Assembly: GCA_024762895.1 (NCBI GenBank)
Contig: JANTGN010000050.1
Span: forward strand, 1-14,960
Source of the DNA: Thiotrichales bacterium
GTDB lineage: Bacteria > Pseudomonadota > Gammaproteobacteria > J044
Direction of reading: 5' to 3'
Length of the DNA: 14,960 nt
Position numbers and translations under genes: made by a program. Of the stretch, positions 7,328 to 14,462 are shown one piece after another (position 1 is the first letter of the stretch; every line of letters starts with the position of its first letter). The notes under the pieces are model-generated. The model saw only the letters and a list, made by a program, of their open reading frames with translations. It searched no databases and was not told the origin of the DNA.

Positions 7328-8656
7328 ATGGAAAAAAGAGCCAGGCTTCGCGTAGCGCCAGTCCTTCTGGCAATAGGCATGAGCAGTGTGAGTGGCGTCG
7401 CCAGTGCTGCGGGATATGCCATTATCGAACAGTCCGCATCCGGCATGGGTAATGCCTACGCCGGTGGTTCGGCCATCGCTGAGGATGCTACTACTATCTT
7501 TTATAACCCGGCCGGTATGACGCGCCTTCCCAGTGGTAATCAGTTGATCTTTGGGCTGCATGTAGTCGATGCCAAAACGAAGTTCACGAATGATGGTTCG
7601 ATTTCCTACCTTGGCGGTCCCCTGACAGGACCAGATTCCGAAGGTGGAACGACGGGTCTGGTGCCTAACTTCTACTGGGCTACCGACCTGAAACATGGCG
7701 CCAAGTTTGGCATTGGTGTGAATGCTCCCTTTGGCCTGACGACCAAATATGATGAAGATTGGGTGGGTCGCTATCATGCCATAGAATCCACCTTGCAGAC
7801 CCTCAACGTCAATCCGTCAATTGCCTTCAAGCTGGCTCCAAAGTGGTCCCTGGGACTGGGCGTCAATATCATGTACATGAACGCCAAATTGACCAATGAC
7901 CTCAACTATAACGTCATCTGCGGTGGCTCGGCACTTTGTTCCGGTGCCAGCGCACCCTATGCAGACGGTCGCTCGGAGGTCGATGGCAATGGCCTCGGAT
8001 TTGGTTATAACTTCGGCGCACTTTATGAGGCCAATGACCGTACCCGGGTTGGTTTTGCCTATCGTTCATCCATTAATCAGAACCTGCAGGGCTCGGCAAA
8101 ATTTAATGCCCCATCAAATTTCTCAGCCGATTTTGCCTTCCCGGCCTTTCAGGAGACCGATGCCTCGGCCTCTGTAGACCTTCCGGAAAGTACCTCCCTG
8201 AGTGGCTATCATGAGGTGACCAGGCACTGGGCCATCATGGCCGACTGGACCTGGACTCGCTGGAGCCGCTTCAAGGAACTGACCTACGAGTTCGCTAACC
8301 CTTACCAGCCCTCAGCAACCACCGAGGAAAACTGGAAGAATTCAAACCGGGTCTCCATGGGAGCCAATTATCGCTTCAACAGTGTCTGGTTATTACGCAT
8401 GGGGCTGGCCTACGATAATACGCCTATCCCCAGTGATGAATACCGGACGCCACGTATTCCCGGTAATGACCGCACCTGGGTATCACTGGGTTTTAACGTC
8501 AAGGCGGCCAAGAACATTTCGGTAGACGTGGGTTATGCGCATCTGTTCGTTCCCGACACTGGTATCAATGATGACCAGTCCACGGGTGGTATCTTGATCG
8601 GTGACTTTGAGTCTAGTGTCGATATTCTCAGCGCCCAGTTGAACTGGAATTTCTGA
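7328..8656 (+). CDS. OmpP1/FadL/TodX-family outer-membrane transport protein
   Basis: FadL proteins are 14-stranded outer-membrane barrels plugged by an N-terminal hatch, and let hydrophobic molecules such as long-chain fatty acids enter laterally. This 442-residue protein starts with a signal peptide: basic M-E-K-R-A-R-L-R, a hydrophobic core, and an A-S-A cleavage site around residue 27. The mature N-terminus G-Y-A-I-I-E-Q-S-A-S-G-M-G-N-A-Y-A-G-G and the F-Y-N-P-A-G-M motif are the family hatch signatures. Alternating aromatic strands follow, ending in L-N-W-N-F with the terminal Phe typical of outer-membrane proteins. The frame is also open from an ATG at 7307. I chose 7328 because AGGGGAG lies five bases before it and the signal peptide begins there. 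It follows yciA by 37 bases and ends the operon, just before a strong terminator. The cargo may be fatty acid, as the operon suggests, or another hydrophobic compound. Confidence 0.94.
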   Translation: MEKRARLRVAPVLLAIGMSSVSGVASAAGYAIIEQSASGMGNAYAGGSAIAEDATTIFYNPAGMTRLPSGNQLIFGLHVVDAKTKFTNDGSISYLGGPLTGPDSEGGTTGLVPNFYWATDLKHGAKFGIGVNAPFGLTTKYDEDWVGRYHAIESTLQTLNVNPSIAFKLAPKWSLGLGVNIMYMNAKLTNDLNYNVICGGSALCSGASAPYADGRSEVDGNGLGFGYNFGALYEANDRTRVGFAYRSSINQNLQGSAKFNAPSNFSADFAFPAFQETDASASVDLPESTSLSGYHEVTRHWAIMADWTWTRWSRFKELTYEFANPYQPSATTEENWKNSNRVSMGANYRFNSVWLLRMGLAYDNTPIPSDEYRTPRIPGNDRTWVSLGFNVKAAKNISVDVGYAHLFVPDTGINDDQSTGGILIGDFESSVDILSAQLNWNF

Positions 8657-8682
8657 TGTAGCGCTCCGCTCTCGCACTCGAT

Positions 8683-8709
8683 AAAACGCCGGCTTATAGC
8701 CGGCGTTTT
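8683..8709. terminator. Bidirectional intrinsic terminator
   Basis: A perfect 11-base-pair stem, AAAACGCCGGC / GCCGGCGTTTT, encloses a five-base loop (TTATA). A four-T end exists on both strands, so it can stop the fatty-acid operon arriving on the plus strand (27 bases after the fadL-type stop) and the DUF465 gene on the minus strand (22 bases after its stop). Confidence 0.9.
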
Positions 8710-8730
8710 CATGGCCAGGGCATTAACTAA

Positions 8731-8967
8731 TCAGGCTTTTAGCATGGCATAGAGTTCATCTTTCAACTGCAGGCGTTCCTTTTTCAGGGTTTCCACGTAG
8801 TTGTCATCCGGGTTTTCGATACCCATCTCGATGCGGTGCAGCTCCTTGACCACATCATCATATTGATCAAATAGCTTGGAGAAATGGTTGTTGCCCATTT
8901 TCATTTCTCGGATCTTTTCTATGAGCTCTGGGAATTCATGATGAAGGTCATGGGGTTCTGCGAACAT
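8731..8967 (-). CDS. DUF465 / YdcH-family protein
   Basis: This small cytoplasmic protein of 78 residues is almost wholly helical. It matches DUF465 (YdcH): an N-terminal H-D-L-H-H-E-F-P-E segment, a middle F-x-x-L-F-D-Q-Y-D-D stretch, then a charged antiparallel hairpin with L-K-K-E-R-L-Q-L-K-D-E-L near the end. Function of the family is not known. AGGAG lies eight bases upstream of the ATG. It lies downstream of the Pat-like gene on the same strand with an 88-base gap, but a promoter candidate at 9031-9059 suggests it is transcribed on its own. Confidence 0.88.
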   Translation of the reverse strand: MFAEPHDLHHEFPELIEKIREMKMGNNHFSKLFDQYDDVVKELHRIEMGIENPDDNYVETLKKERLQLKDELYAMLKA

Positions 8968-9030
8968 ATTAAAAACTCCTACAGGTATCCTGGTTGGTTG
9001 TTCAGATTTAGCAGAACATTATCTCAATTC

Positions 9031-9059
9031 TTTATGAGGTCTTCATTGCTATGGGTCAA
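9031..9059 (-). promoter_or_regulatory. Candidate sigma-70 promoter for the DUF465 gene
   Basis: On the minus strand TTGACC (9054-9059, 5/6 to consensus) and CATAAA (9031-9036, 4/6) are separated by 17 bases. The -35 hexamer overlaps the stop codon of the upstream Pat-like gene (9056-9058). Transcription would start near 9024 and give a leader of about 57 bases. Confidence 0.5.
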
Positions 9060-11599
9060 TCACTGGTCAGATTCAGCGTGATACGGATGAGTCCCAGATC
9101 GCCATCTGGTTCCTGGCTAAAGCCAAGCGTTTGCGCAAGATGTAGCATACCTTGGTTATCCGGTAAGACCACGCCATAGATGGAATGGTACTGGTAGGCC
9201 CTGGCGGCCTGAATGAGCTGGTGCATGAGTTTTTTACCCATGCCTCGACCCTGCCATTTATCCCTGATTAATATAGAAAATTCACAGTTATCTCCATCAC
9301 GCGCATAACGTGCAATACCAACGGGTTCGTCACCAGGTTCTATAAGTGCGCCCAGGGCCAGTTGATGATGCATATCCAGCAGGGTGAGTTGTGTAATCAG
9401 GGCATCAGAGAGTTCTGGCAGGGGCTGTAAAAACCGTTGGTAGAGAGAGTCCTGGGACACATGATCCATAAAACGGTCCGCCTGGTCGGCATCATCCGGA
9501 CGCAGGGGGCGGATCAGCAGGGTCTGGTCATCTGTGAGCGGTTCCCGTGTTTCCAGGCCAGGTGGATAGGGGTGGATGAGCAAATGTTGATAGGGCGTTG
9601 CCAGCTTTTCTGGTTTCAGTCTGAGTAAGCTGTCTCCAATGTACAGGGAGGAGTCACTGACCAGGACTGGGTTTAATTCTAGATATTCAATCGCTGGAAT
9701 TTCACAGATCAGGGCGGACAGGCGGAGCAACAAATCACTAAATGCGGGGTTTTGAGGTAGGCCGGTGTGGCTGAGCAGATCATCTATCTGTAACGGGCTC
9801 ATCGGTAGCAGGGCGCAGATATCCCGGCTATGGGATGTCTGGATTTCTAGTATGCGTTTCCATAGATCGTGTCTGTGCAGACATAGGCTGATCCTGGAGC
9901 TTTCAGGCCGGTTGACCTCTGCCTTTTCCAGCACGGCGCCGCGCTGGGTTGTTTTAGGGTCATGCCGCTGTCGATCAGCTACCAGGGCGAGGTAGTGTCG
10001 CCTTAGCCCACGCTGGTCATTCAGCCAGATGCCGCCGCGCCGACAGGGAATGGTCTGTGCCTCGGGCTTGATCAGCAGGGGGTAACCCATTTGCTCGGCA
10101 GTGGACAGGGCCTGTTTGAGTGAGGTGACGCTGCTATGTTGCGCCACGGGCAACTCAAGCATCGACAGGATTTTCTGAATGCCACTACGTGAGGGTTGTA
10201 GCAGGTCCTGGCTCAGCCAGGAATCGGTCAGAGTGCGGATCGAATTCAGGGCGTCTTTCATAGGCTGCTCGTAGGCCCTGGGTAGTTCTCGAACGAGTGA
10301 ATGCAGCCGCCGATAGGCCGTTGCACCGGCGAAGACCTGAATGGCCTCCGCCGGTGTTGTGTAGACGGTGAGTCCCTGGTCCTGGAGCCTTTGCCGGGCA
10401 GCATGGACACGTGCCTCACCCATAAGACAGAGAAACAGAGAATATCGATGGGCCAAAGCCACCAGCTTGTCTACCAGGTCATCCACCGGCGTCTCGGGCC
10501 GAGGGGTAATAATCAGCAGGATACTGTGCGGTGTCGACGTACCCAGGAGGTCGATGGCTTTCTCTATCTGTTCGGCATCTGCCCTGGCAGACAGGACCAA
10601 CGAATGATCCATTCGGACGGGTTGAGGAGATAGTCGAACCAGTTTTTTCTGCAGATCCTCGGGAACAGGGGCCGGGTTCAGACCATAGTCGCGTAGAAGA
10701 TGCACGGCCAGATAATCCGGGCCGATGCCATTGGTTATAATTGCTAGTTCGTCGGTACCAGGAGTGTTTTTATCAAGCAATAAACGTATCAGAGGGAAAA
10801 GCTGATCCACAGAACGTAGCAATACCGCCCCACAGCGGGTGAGGGCAGCTTCAGTACAATGGTCGCTGGGCGCACCACCTGTAAATATCAGTACCGGCTT
10901 AAGGCCGGCGGCCAGCCTGAGTCCATTTAGGAGTGACTCTGCATCGTCGATCTCTTCAAGGTAAACCAGTAACAGGTGTGTGCGAGGTTCGCGGGCCAGA
11001 TAATAGAGAACCTCACCCAGCCCGACGTCCTCCCCATCGCCCAGGGTCATCACGGTCGAGTAACCGACACCATGGGCCTGTGACCAGTCCAGCAGGGCGT
11101 CACAGAGCCCGGCCGACTGTGAAACCAGGGCGATGGAACCGCTCTTCACCTGATTGCGGTTATAGAGTACGTTGAGCCCCGACAAAGGCCGTAGCAAGCC
11201 CATGGCATTGGGGCCTACCAGGCGTATTCCAGCCTTCTGGGCAGCCTGGGTGATTTTATTGACCCATGTTCGTCGTTTCTTATCATTATCGGGACCGCGG
11301 GCCATGAGTATGGCCGCCTGTACTCCCTGTTTGCCGCATTGTTGAAGTATCTTTTCTACACTCGTGTACGGTGTGCAGATGACTGCAAGATCGATGTTCT
11401 TGCTGATGTCCTTGATGGAGGCGTAGCATGTATGCCCCAGGACTTTTTTGTGTGCGGGATTGATAGGATAAATGTTTCCCTGGAAAGATGATTGCGAAAG
11501 ATTAGAAAAAATCAGCAGGCCAAGGGTTCCCGCTTTCTCGCTTGCGCCAAAGACGGCAACCGAGCGAGGATTAAATAATGCAGAAAGATTCGTGCTCAC
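9056..11599 (-). CDS. Pat/YfiQ-type protein lysine acetyltransferase with degenerate acyl-CoA synthetase (ADP-forming) module
   Basis: The 847-residue product has the two-part plan of PatZ/YfiQ. An N-terminal region related to ADP-forming acyl-CoA synthetase begins N-P-R-S-V-A-V-F-G-A-S (CoA-binding Rossmann fold), passes a succinyl-CoA-ligase-like region (V-G-P-N-A-M-G, S-Q-S-A-G) and an ATP-grasp-like region, and ends with a GNAT domain (about residue 694 to the end). The GNAT acetyl-CoA motif is Q-G-R-G-M-G at 783-788. Pat enzymes acetylate lysines on metabolic enzymes, notably acyl-CoA synthetases, and turn them off. The stretch that would carry the phospho-histidine of true synthetases is shortened (G-G-A-P-S-D-H-C-T-E-A-A), and the ATP-grasp part lacks a recognisable glycine-rich loop, so synthetase activity is unlikely. 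The frame is open to an ATG at 11731, but the GTG at 11597-11599 gives the family-like N-terminus V-S-T-N-L-S-A-L-F and has GGGG six bases upstream. The longer form would run into the divergent deacetylase gene. Confidence 0.88.
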   Translation of the reverse strand: MSTNLSALFNPRSVAVFGASEKAGTLGLLIFSNLSQSSFQGNIYPINPAHKKVLGHTCYASIKDISKNIDLAVICTPYTSVEKILQQCGKQGVQAAILMARGPDNDKKRRTWVNKITQAAQKAGIRLVGPNAMGLLRPLSGLNVLYNRNQVKSGSIALVSQSAGLCDALLDWSQAHGVGYSTVMTLGDGEDVGLGEVLYYLAREPRTHLLLVYLEEIDDAESLLNGLRLAAGLKPVLIFTGGAPSDHCTEAALTRCGAVLLRSVDQLFPLIRLLLDKNTPGTDELAIITNGIGPDYLAVHLLRDYGLNPAPVPEDLQKKLVRLSPQPVRMDHSLVLSARADAEQIEKAIDLLGTSTPHSILLIITPRPETPVDDLVDKLVALAHRYSLFLCLMGEARVHAARQRLQDQGLTVYTTPAEAIQVFAGATAYRRLHSLVRELPRAYEQPMKDALNSIRTLTDSWLSQDLLQPSRSGIQKILSMLELPVAQHSSVTSLKQALSTAEQMGYPLLIKPEAQTIPCRRGGIWLNDQRGLRRHYLALVADRQRHDPKTTQRGAVLEKAEVNRPESSRISLCLHRHDLWKRILEIQTSHSRDICALLPMSPLQIDDLLSHTGLPQNPAFSDLLLRLSALICEIPAIEYLELNPVLVSDSSLYIGDSLLRLKPEKLATPYQHLLIHPYPPGLETREPLTDDQTLLIRPLRPDDADQADRFMDHVSQDSLYQRFLQPLPELSDALITQLTLLDMHHQLALGALIEPGDEPVGIARYARDGDNCEFSILIRDKWQGRGMGKKLMHQLIQAARAYQYHSIYGVVLPDNQGMLHLAQTLGFSQEPDGDLGLIRITLNLTSD

Positions 11600-11645
11600 T
11601 ATGAACCCCGGCGATCCGCTAACTCCCTTATTGTATCGGTTATTA

Positions 11646-11659
11646 ATCGTGAGCACGAT
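11646..11659. promoter_or_regulatory. Palindrome in the divergent Pat / deacetylase spacer
   Basis: ATCGTGAGCACGAT has perfect six-base arms around an AG centre. The core GTGAGCACGA also occurs in opposite orientation at 11590-11599, on the start codon of the acetyltransferase gene. Together they could be paired operator sites in the roughly 105-base divergent region. The second copy also encodes protein, so chance is possible. Confidence 0.3.
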
Positions 11660-11704
11660 GCATTCGGAGCCAGGGCGTAATTCATTACTCGAATGGTGTC
11701 CATA

Positions 11705-12625
11705 ATGAGTATCGGTATCATTACCCATCACGATTGTTTATTGCATGATATGGCCTCGGGGCATCCCGAGTGTCCGGCCAGGATATCTGCTATTGATCGG
11801 CAGATTGTCCATGACGGTTTCAATTACGAGATGCGATTCCTGGACGCCCCCAGAGCCACTCAGGCCCAGCTGGCACGCGTCCATGACGCTGACTATATCG
11901 AGGAAATATTCCGACTGAGTCCGGAAAGGGGTAGCGTGGCCCTCGATCCCGATACCCAGATGACACCTTTTACGCTGAACGCGGCCCTGCGGGCGGCCGG
12001 GGCCGTTGTTGAGGCAGTGGAACTGATTCAGGAAGGGGAGTTAAGACGGGCGTTTTGTCTGGTTCGGCCCCCCGGCCACCATGCCGAGCATAAACGAGCC
12101 ATGGGTTTTTGTATTTTTAATAACATCGCGGTAGGCGTTGCACATGCGCGCAGCCTGGGTGCCGGACGCATCGCCATTGCCGACTTTGATGTGCACCACG
12201 GCAATGGAACGGAGGACATTTTCCAGGATATGGAGGATGTCCTCATGCTATCCAGTTTCCAGCATCCGTTTTATCCGCATACAGGATTCGATAGCCAGGC
12301 GAGCAATGTCGTGAATGTACCGTTGCCGGCCAATACGGATGGCAGTGGCTTCCGGCAGGCGATAGAACAATACTGGCTGCCGGCACTGGCGTCGTTCAGG
12401 CCCGAGTGGTTGTTTATATCGGCCGGCTTTGATGCGCATCGCAATGATCCTCTGGGGGGGCTGATGCTCACGGAAGAGGATTATGCCTGGGTTACCCGGG
12501 AGTTGTGCAGGGTCTCCGAGACCTATGGTGATGGGCGCATCGTTTCCAGCCTGGAAGGTGGTTACCACCTGGAATCCCTGGGGCGCAGTGTCTGCGCCCA
12601 TCTGGATGCCATGATCGAATTTTAA
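11705..12625 (+). CDS. HDAC-family (AcuC/class II-like) zinc deacetylase
   Basis: This 306-residue protein is an arginase-fold histone-deacetylase homologue that removes acyl groups from lysines or small amides. The catalytic apparatus is complete: R-P-P-G-H-H-A (His125-His126 charge relay), zinc ligands Asp162 and His164 in D-F-D-V-H-H-G-N-G-T, Asp243 in S-A-G-F-D-A-H, and the transition-state tyrosine Tyr287 in L-E-G-G-Y-H-L. No signal peptide is present, so it is cytoplasmic. I use the ATG at 11705, since M-S-I-G-I-I-T-H-H-D-C is the family start; an in-frame ATG at 11693 adds four residues. Neither has a strong ribosome-binding site. It is divergent from the Pat-like acetyltransferase, which suggests it reverses that enzyme's modification, as AcuC does in Bacillus. 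A role on acetylpolyamines or acetoin-related substrates is also possible. Its TAA overlaps the convergent neighbour's stop within TTAA. Confidence 0.93.
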   Translation: MSIGIITHHDCLLHDMASGHPECPARISAIDRQIVHDGFNYEMRFLDAPRATQAQLARVHDADYIEEIFRLSPERGSVALDPDTQMTPFTLNAALRAAGAVVEAVELIQEGELRRAFCLVRPPGHHAEHKRAMGFCIFNNIAVGVAHARSLGAGRIAIADFDVHHGNGTEDIFQDMEDVLMLSSFQHPFYPHTGFDSQASNVVNVPLPANTDGSGFRQAIEQYWLPALASFRPEWLFISAGFDAHRNDPLGGLMLTEEDYAWVTRELCRVSETYGDGRIVSSLEGGYHLESLGRSVCAHLDAMIEF

Positions 12626-13203
12626 CCGTAATAGCTCGGTTCGTTGCCCGGTTTCCACTTAATGTTACAGCCCATGCTGGGTTTCTGCTCCGATGGGATC
12701 GGCTGGTCATTAAGAATAGCCTCCAGTGCAGCGCGCATATCGTTGCCGGTAACGGGTTCGTCGTTACGTGGTCGCGCATCATCAAACTGGCCTCGCCATA
12801 CCAGCTTTTGATTGGCATCAAACAGGTAAAAATCCGGTGTACATGCGGCCTGATAATCCTTGGCAGTCTGTTGCGTTTCATCATAGAGGTAAGGGAAATC
12901 AAATCCATGGTCTGCAGCGAACGAGATCATCTTTTCCGGACTGTCATCGGCATAGTTTTCGACATCGTTAGAATTAATAGCGACCACCTGCAGACCCTGA
13001 TCGGCAAATTCGTGAGTCAGGGAGACAAACTCCTTGATGATATGGATGACATAGGGACAGTGGTTGCAGATAAAGGCGACTAACAGGGCTTTGGAACCGC
13101 TAAAGTCGCTGAGAGAATATTCCCGACCACTCGAAGGGTCGGTCAGTGTAAATGCCGGGGCCGAGGTGCCGAGCTCCAGCATGGTGGATGGTGTGCGTGC
13201 CAT
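12622..13203 (-). CDS. Peroxiredoxin-like (AhpC/TSA, Redoxin) thioredoxin-fold protein
   Basis: This 193-residue cytoplasmic protein has the AhpC/TSA-type opening (G-T-S-A-P-A-F-T-L-T-D-P) and a C-N-H-C-P active site (Cys47, Cys50) after a L-L-V-A-F-I strand. The cis-proline lies in A-C-T-P-D-F-Y-L-F (Cys121, Pro123). The C-terminal tail P-S-M-G-C-N-I-K-W-K-P-G-N, with another cysteine at 179, is a recurrent ending in this uncharacterised family. The family is annotated only as thioredoxin-family or redoxin; a thiol peroxidase or disulfide reductase role is likely but unproven. The ATG at 13203 has AAGGAG six bases upstream; an in-frame TTG at 13218 would overlap that motif. There is no signal peptide, unlike the ScsD-like protein elsewhere in the window. 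Confidence 0.92.
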   Translation of the reverse strand: MARTPSTMLELGTSAPAFTLTDPSSGREYSLSDFSGSKALLVAFICNHCPYVIHIIKEFVSLTHEFADQGLQVVAINSNDVENYADDSPEKMISFAADHGFDFPYLYDETQQTAKDYQAACTPDFYLFDANQKLVWRGQFDDARPRNDEPVTGNDMRAALEAILNDQPIPSEQKPSMGCNIKWKPGNEPSYYG

Positions 13204-13230
13204 AGTTTTCTCCTTCAATGCATAGTGGGT

Positions 13231-13258
13231 ATTCTAGCGACTGCATCGAGTACGACAA
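13231..13258 (-). promoter_or_regulatory. Candidate sigma-70 promoter of the peroxiredoxin-like gene
   Basis: On the minus strand TTGTCG (13253-13258, 4/6) and TAGAAT (13231-13236, 5/6) are 16 bases apart. Transcription would start about 20 bases before the ATG at 13203, leaving room for the AAGGAG site. Confidence 0.55.
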
Positions 13259-13322
13259 GATTCCATTAGCAGCACAGGGGATTGATATAGCGGTATCTGG
13301 CAGTCCGTATGACTATTGAATA

Positions 13323-13351
13323 TTGTCGTGAGCCAGTTTAACTGGAATAAA
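13323..13351 (+). promoter_or_regulatory. Candidate promoter of the cupin gene with an embedded palindrome
   Basis: TTGTCG (13323-13328) and AATAAA (13346-13351) are 17 bases apart, each 4/6 to consensus. A perfect 13-base palindrome, CCAGTTTAACTGG (13333-13345), fills the spacer and abuts the -10. This is where a repressor or a MerR-type activator would bind. The factor is unknown and no regulator gene is adjacent. Confidence 0.4.
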
Positions 13352-13377
13352 TTCTGATCATTGGAGCAGGTCGAGGC

Positions 13378-13746
13378 ATGAAAAAACCAGCCATATCAAG
13401 TTACGCCGATAAGACAGAATATTATTTTGAAGAGGGTTGTTTCATAACGGAGAACTGGAATCATGCCGATGATGCGGCCTGTTCGATAGCCCGGGCGAGG
13501 GTTCCACCTGGTGTACATACCCAGCCACACTGGCTGGATGGTATTGAAGAACGTTATCTGATTGTTCAGGGGCAGGGCTTGGTCTATCTTGAGGGTGCAC
13601 CGGCAAGGGAGGTAGGGCAAGGTGATGTCGTCATTATTCCTGCAGGAGTCAGACAGTCCATTCGTAATACCGGTCCGGCGGACCTGATTTTTTATGCGAT
13701 ATGCACGCCCAGGTTCAGGCCCGAGGCCTATCAGTCCGAGGCCTGA
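13378..13746 (+). CDS. Small single-domain cupin protein
   Basis: The protein has 122 residues and one cupin barrel. The first cupin motif is P-P-G-V-H-T-Q-P-H-W-L-D-G-I-E-E-R-Y-L with His47, His51 and Glu58, and Gly65 six residues after the Glu. The second motif is G-D-V-V-I-I-P-A-G-V-R-Q-S-I-R-N, with Gln93 where many cupins have the fourth metal ligand His. The closing I-C-T-P-R-F-R-P-E-A-Y is typical of one branch of small bacterial cupins, in which the Gln seems usual. Metal binding is plausible but uncertain, and substrate and role are unknown; it may be a small-molecule sensor or an isomerase-like enzyme. It is divergent from the peroxiredoxin-like gene across 174 bases and overlaps the convergent GST gene by 16 bases at its 3' end. 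Confidence 0.88.
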   Translation: MKKPAISSYADKTEYYFEEGCFITENWNHADDAACSIARARVPPGVHTQPHWLDGIEERYLIVQGQGLVYLEGAPAREVGQGDVVIIPAGVRQSIRNTGPADLIFYAICTPRFRPEAYQSEA

Positions 13747-14366
13747 TCTACATCCAGAGCAACATCGGCAAAGGCAGTGAGTTTCATGCAATGTTCATAA
13801 ATGTCCATCACCGTGGGATACTCATCCAGGTCAATATCCTCACTCTGAGCCGACCAGATCTGAGGTGCCAGGTAAAGGTCAGCCAGCGTTACGGTGTCGC
13901 CATGGCAGTATTTCCCCGTGGCAGGGTTGTTAAACAGCAGAGCCTCCAGTAACTCAAAACCCTGTTTGAGCCAATAGGCCCTCCAGGCCACGGTATCAAT
14001 GCCATCATGCTCGAATAAGTACTGTGTGGCGCGCATACCCACCAGGGGCTGCATATCCGTCGTGATGATTTCCATCAGGGCGCGTGTCTGGATTCGATCA
14101 CGGGCCATACCAATTAAGAGGGGTGGCTCGGGATAGGCCTCATCCAGGTATTCCAGGATGGCGTGGGACTGGATATAAATTCGATTATTGTCATGAATGA
14201 CCGGGGTAATGTGTTGTTTGGCAATTACCTGATGAGCAGGAAGTGGATGAGATAGTTCGTCATAGAGTTTTTCGATGGGCAGGACGTCATAATTGATCTC
14301 CTTGAGATGCAGGGCAATTCTGACCGTATCTGACAGGGCACAATTTTTCTGGGCAAAAAGCTGCAT
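13731..14366 (-). CDS. Glutathione S-transferase family protein (zeta/MaiA-like)
   Basis: This 211-residue protein has the GST plan: an N-terminal thioredoxin-like domain (residues 1 to about 80) with M-Q-L-F-A-Q-K-N-C-A-L-S-D-T-V-R-I-A-L-H, and the glutathione-contacting P-V-I-H-D and Q-S-H-A-I-L-E-Y-L-D-E segments, followed by an all-helical C-terminal domain with G-D-T-V-T-L-A-D-L-Y-L-A-P-Q. The last motif and the A-F-A-D-V-A-L-D end resemble zeta-class enzymes, which include maleylacetoacetate isomerase. No tyrosine-degradation gene lies alongside, so a specific isomerase role is not supported. I chose the ATG at 14366 (AGAGAAG upstream); an in-frame TTG at 14384 gives six more residues that do not fit the family. 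It is 96 bases downstream of the PhnD-like gene on the same strand and could be co-transcribed with it. Confidence 0.88.
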   Translation of the reverse strand: MQLFAQKNCALSDTVRIALHLKEINYDVLPIEKLYDELSHPLPAHQVIAKQHITPVIHDNNRIYIQSHAILEYLDEAYPEPPLLIGMARDRIQTRALMEIITTDMQPLVGMRATQYLFEHDGIDTVAWRAYWLKQGFELLEALLFNNPATGKYCHGDTVTLADLYLAPQIWSAQSEDIDLDEYPTVMDIYEHCMKLTAFADVALDVDQASD

Positions 14367-14462
14367 GTGGGCTTCTCTTATCAATTATTTAAAATGAATA
14401 TAATCGAAAACCTACAGTGCCGCCATTTCATTTCAGTTTAGTCATCAGGCAGCAGTGAATGA

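Noticed and set aside
7214..7777. A 187-codon open frame on the minus strand opposite the start of the FadL-type gene
   Set aside because: It lies wholly opposite well-supported genes, shows no family motif and has no good ribosome-binding site. It is a by-product of codon bias in the real gene.
12248..12658. A 136-codon minus-strand frame covering the end of the deacetylase gene
   Set aside because: It is antisense to the zinc-ligand and Tyr regions of a clear HDAC-family gene and overlaps the peroxiredoxin-like gene in another frame.
13655..13660. Gln in place of the usual metal-ligand His in the second motif of the cupin (codon near this position)
   Set aside because: It first looked like a lost active-site residue, but small cupins ending I-C-T-P-R-F commonly carry Gln here as I recall them, so it is a subfamily trait rather than decay.
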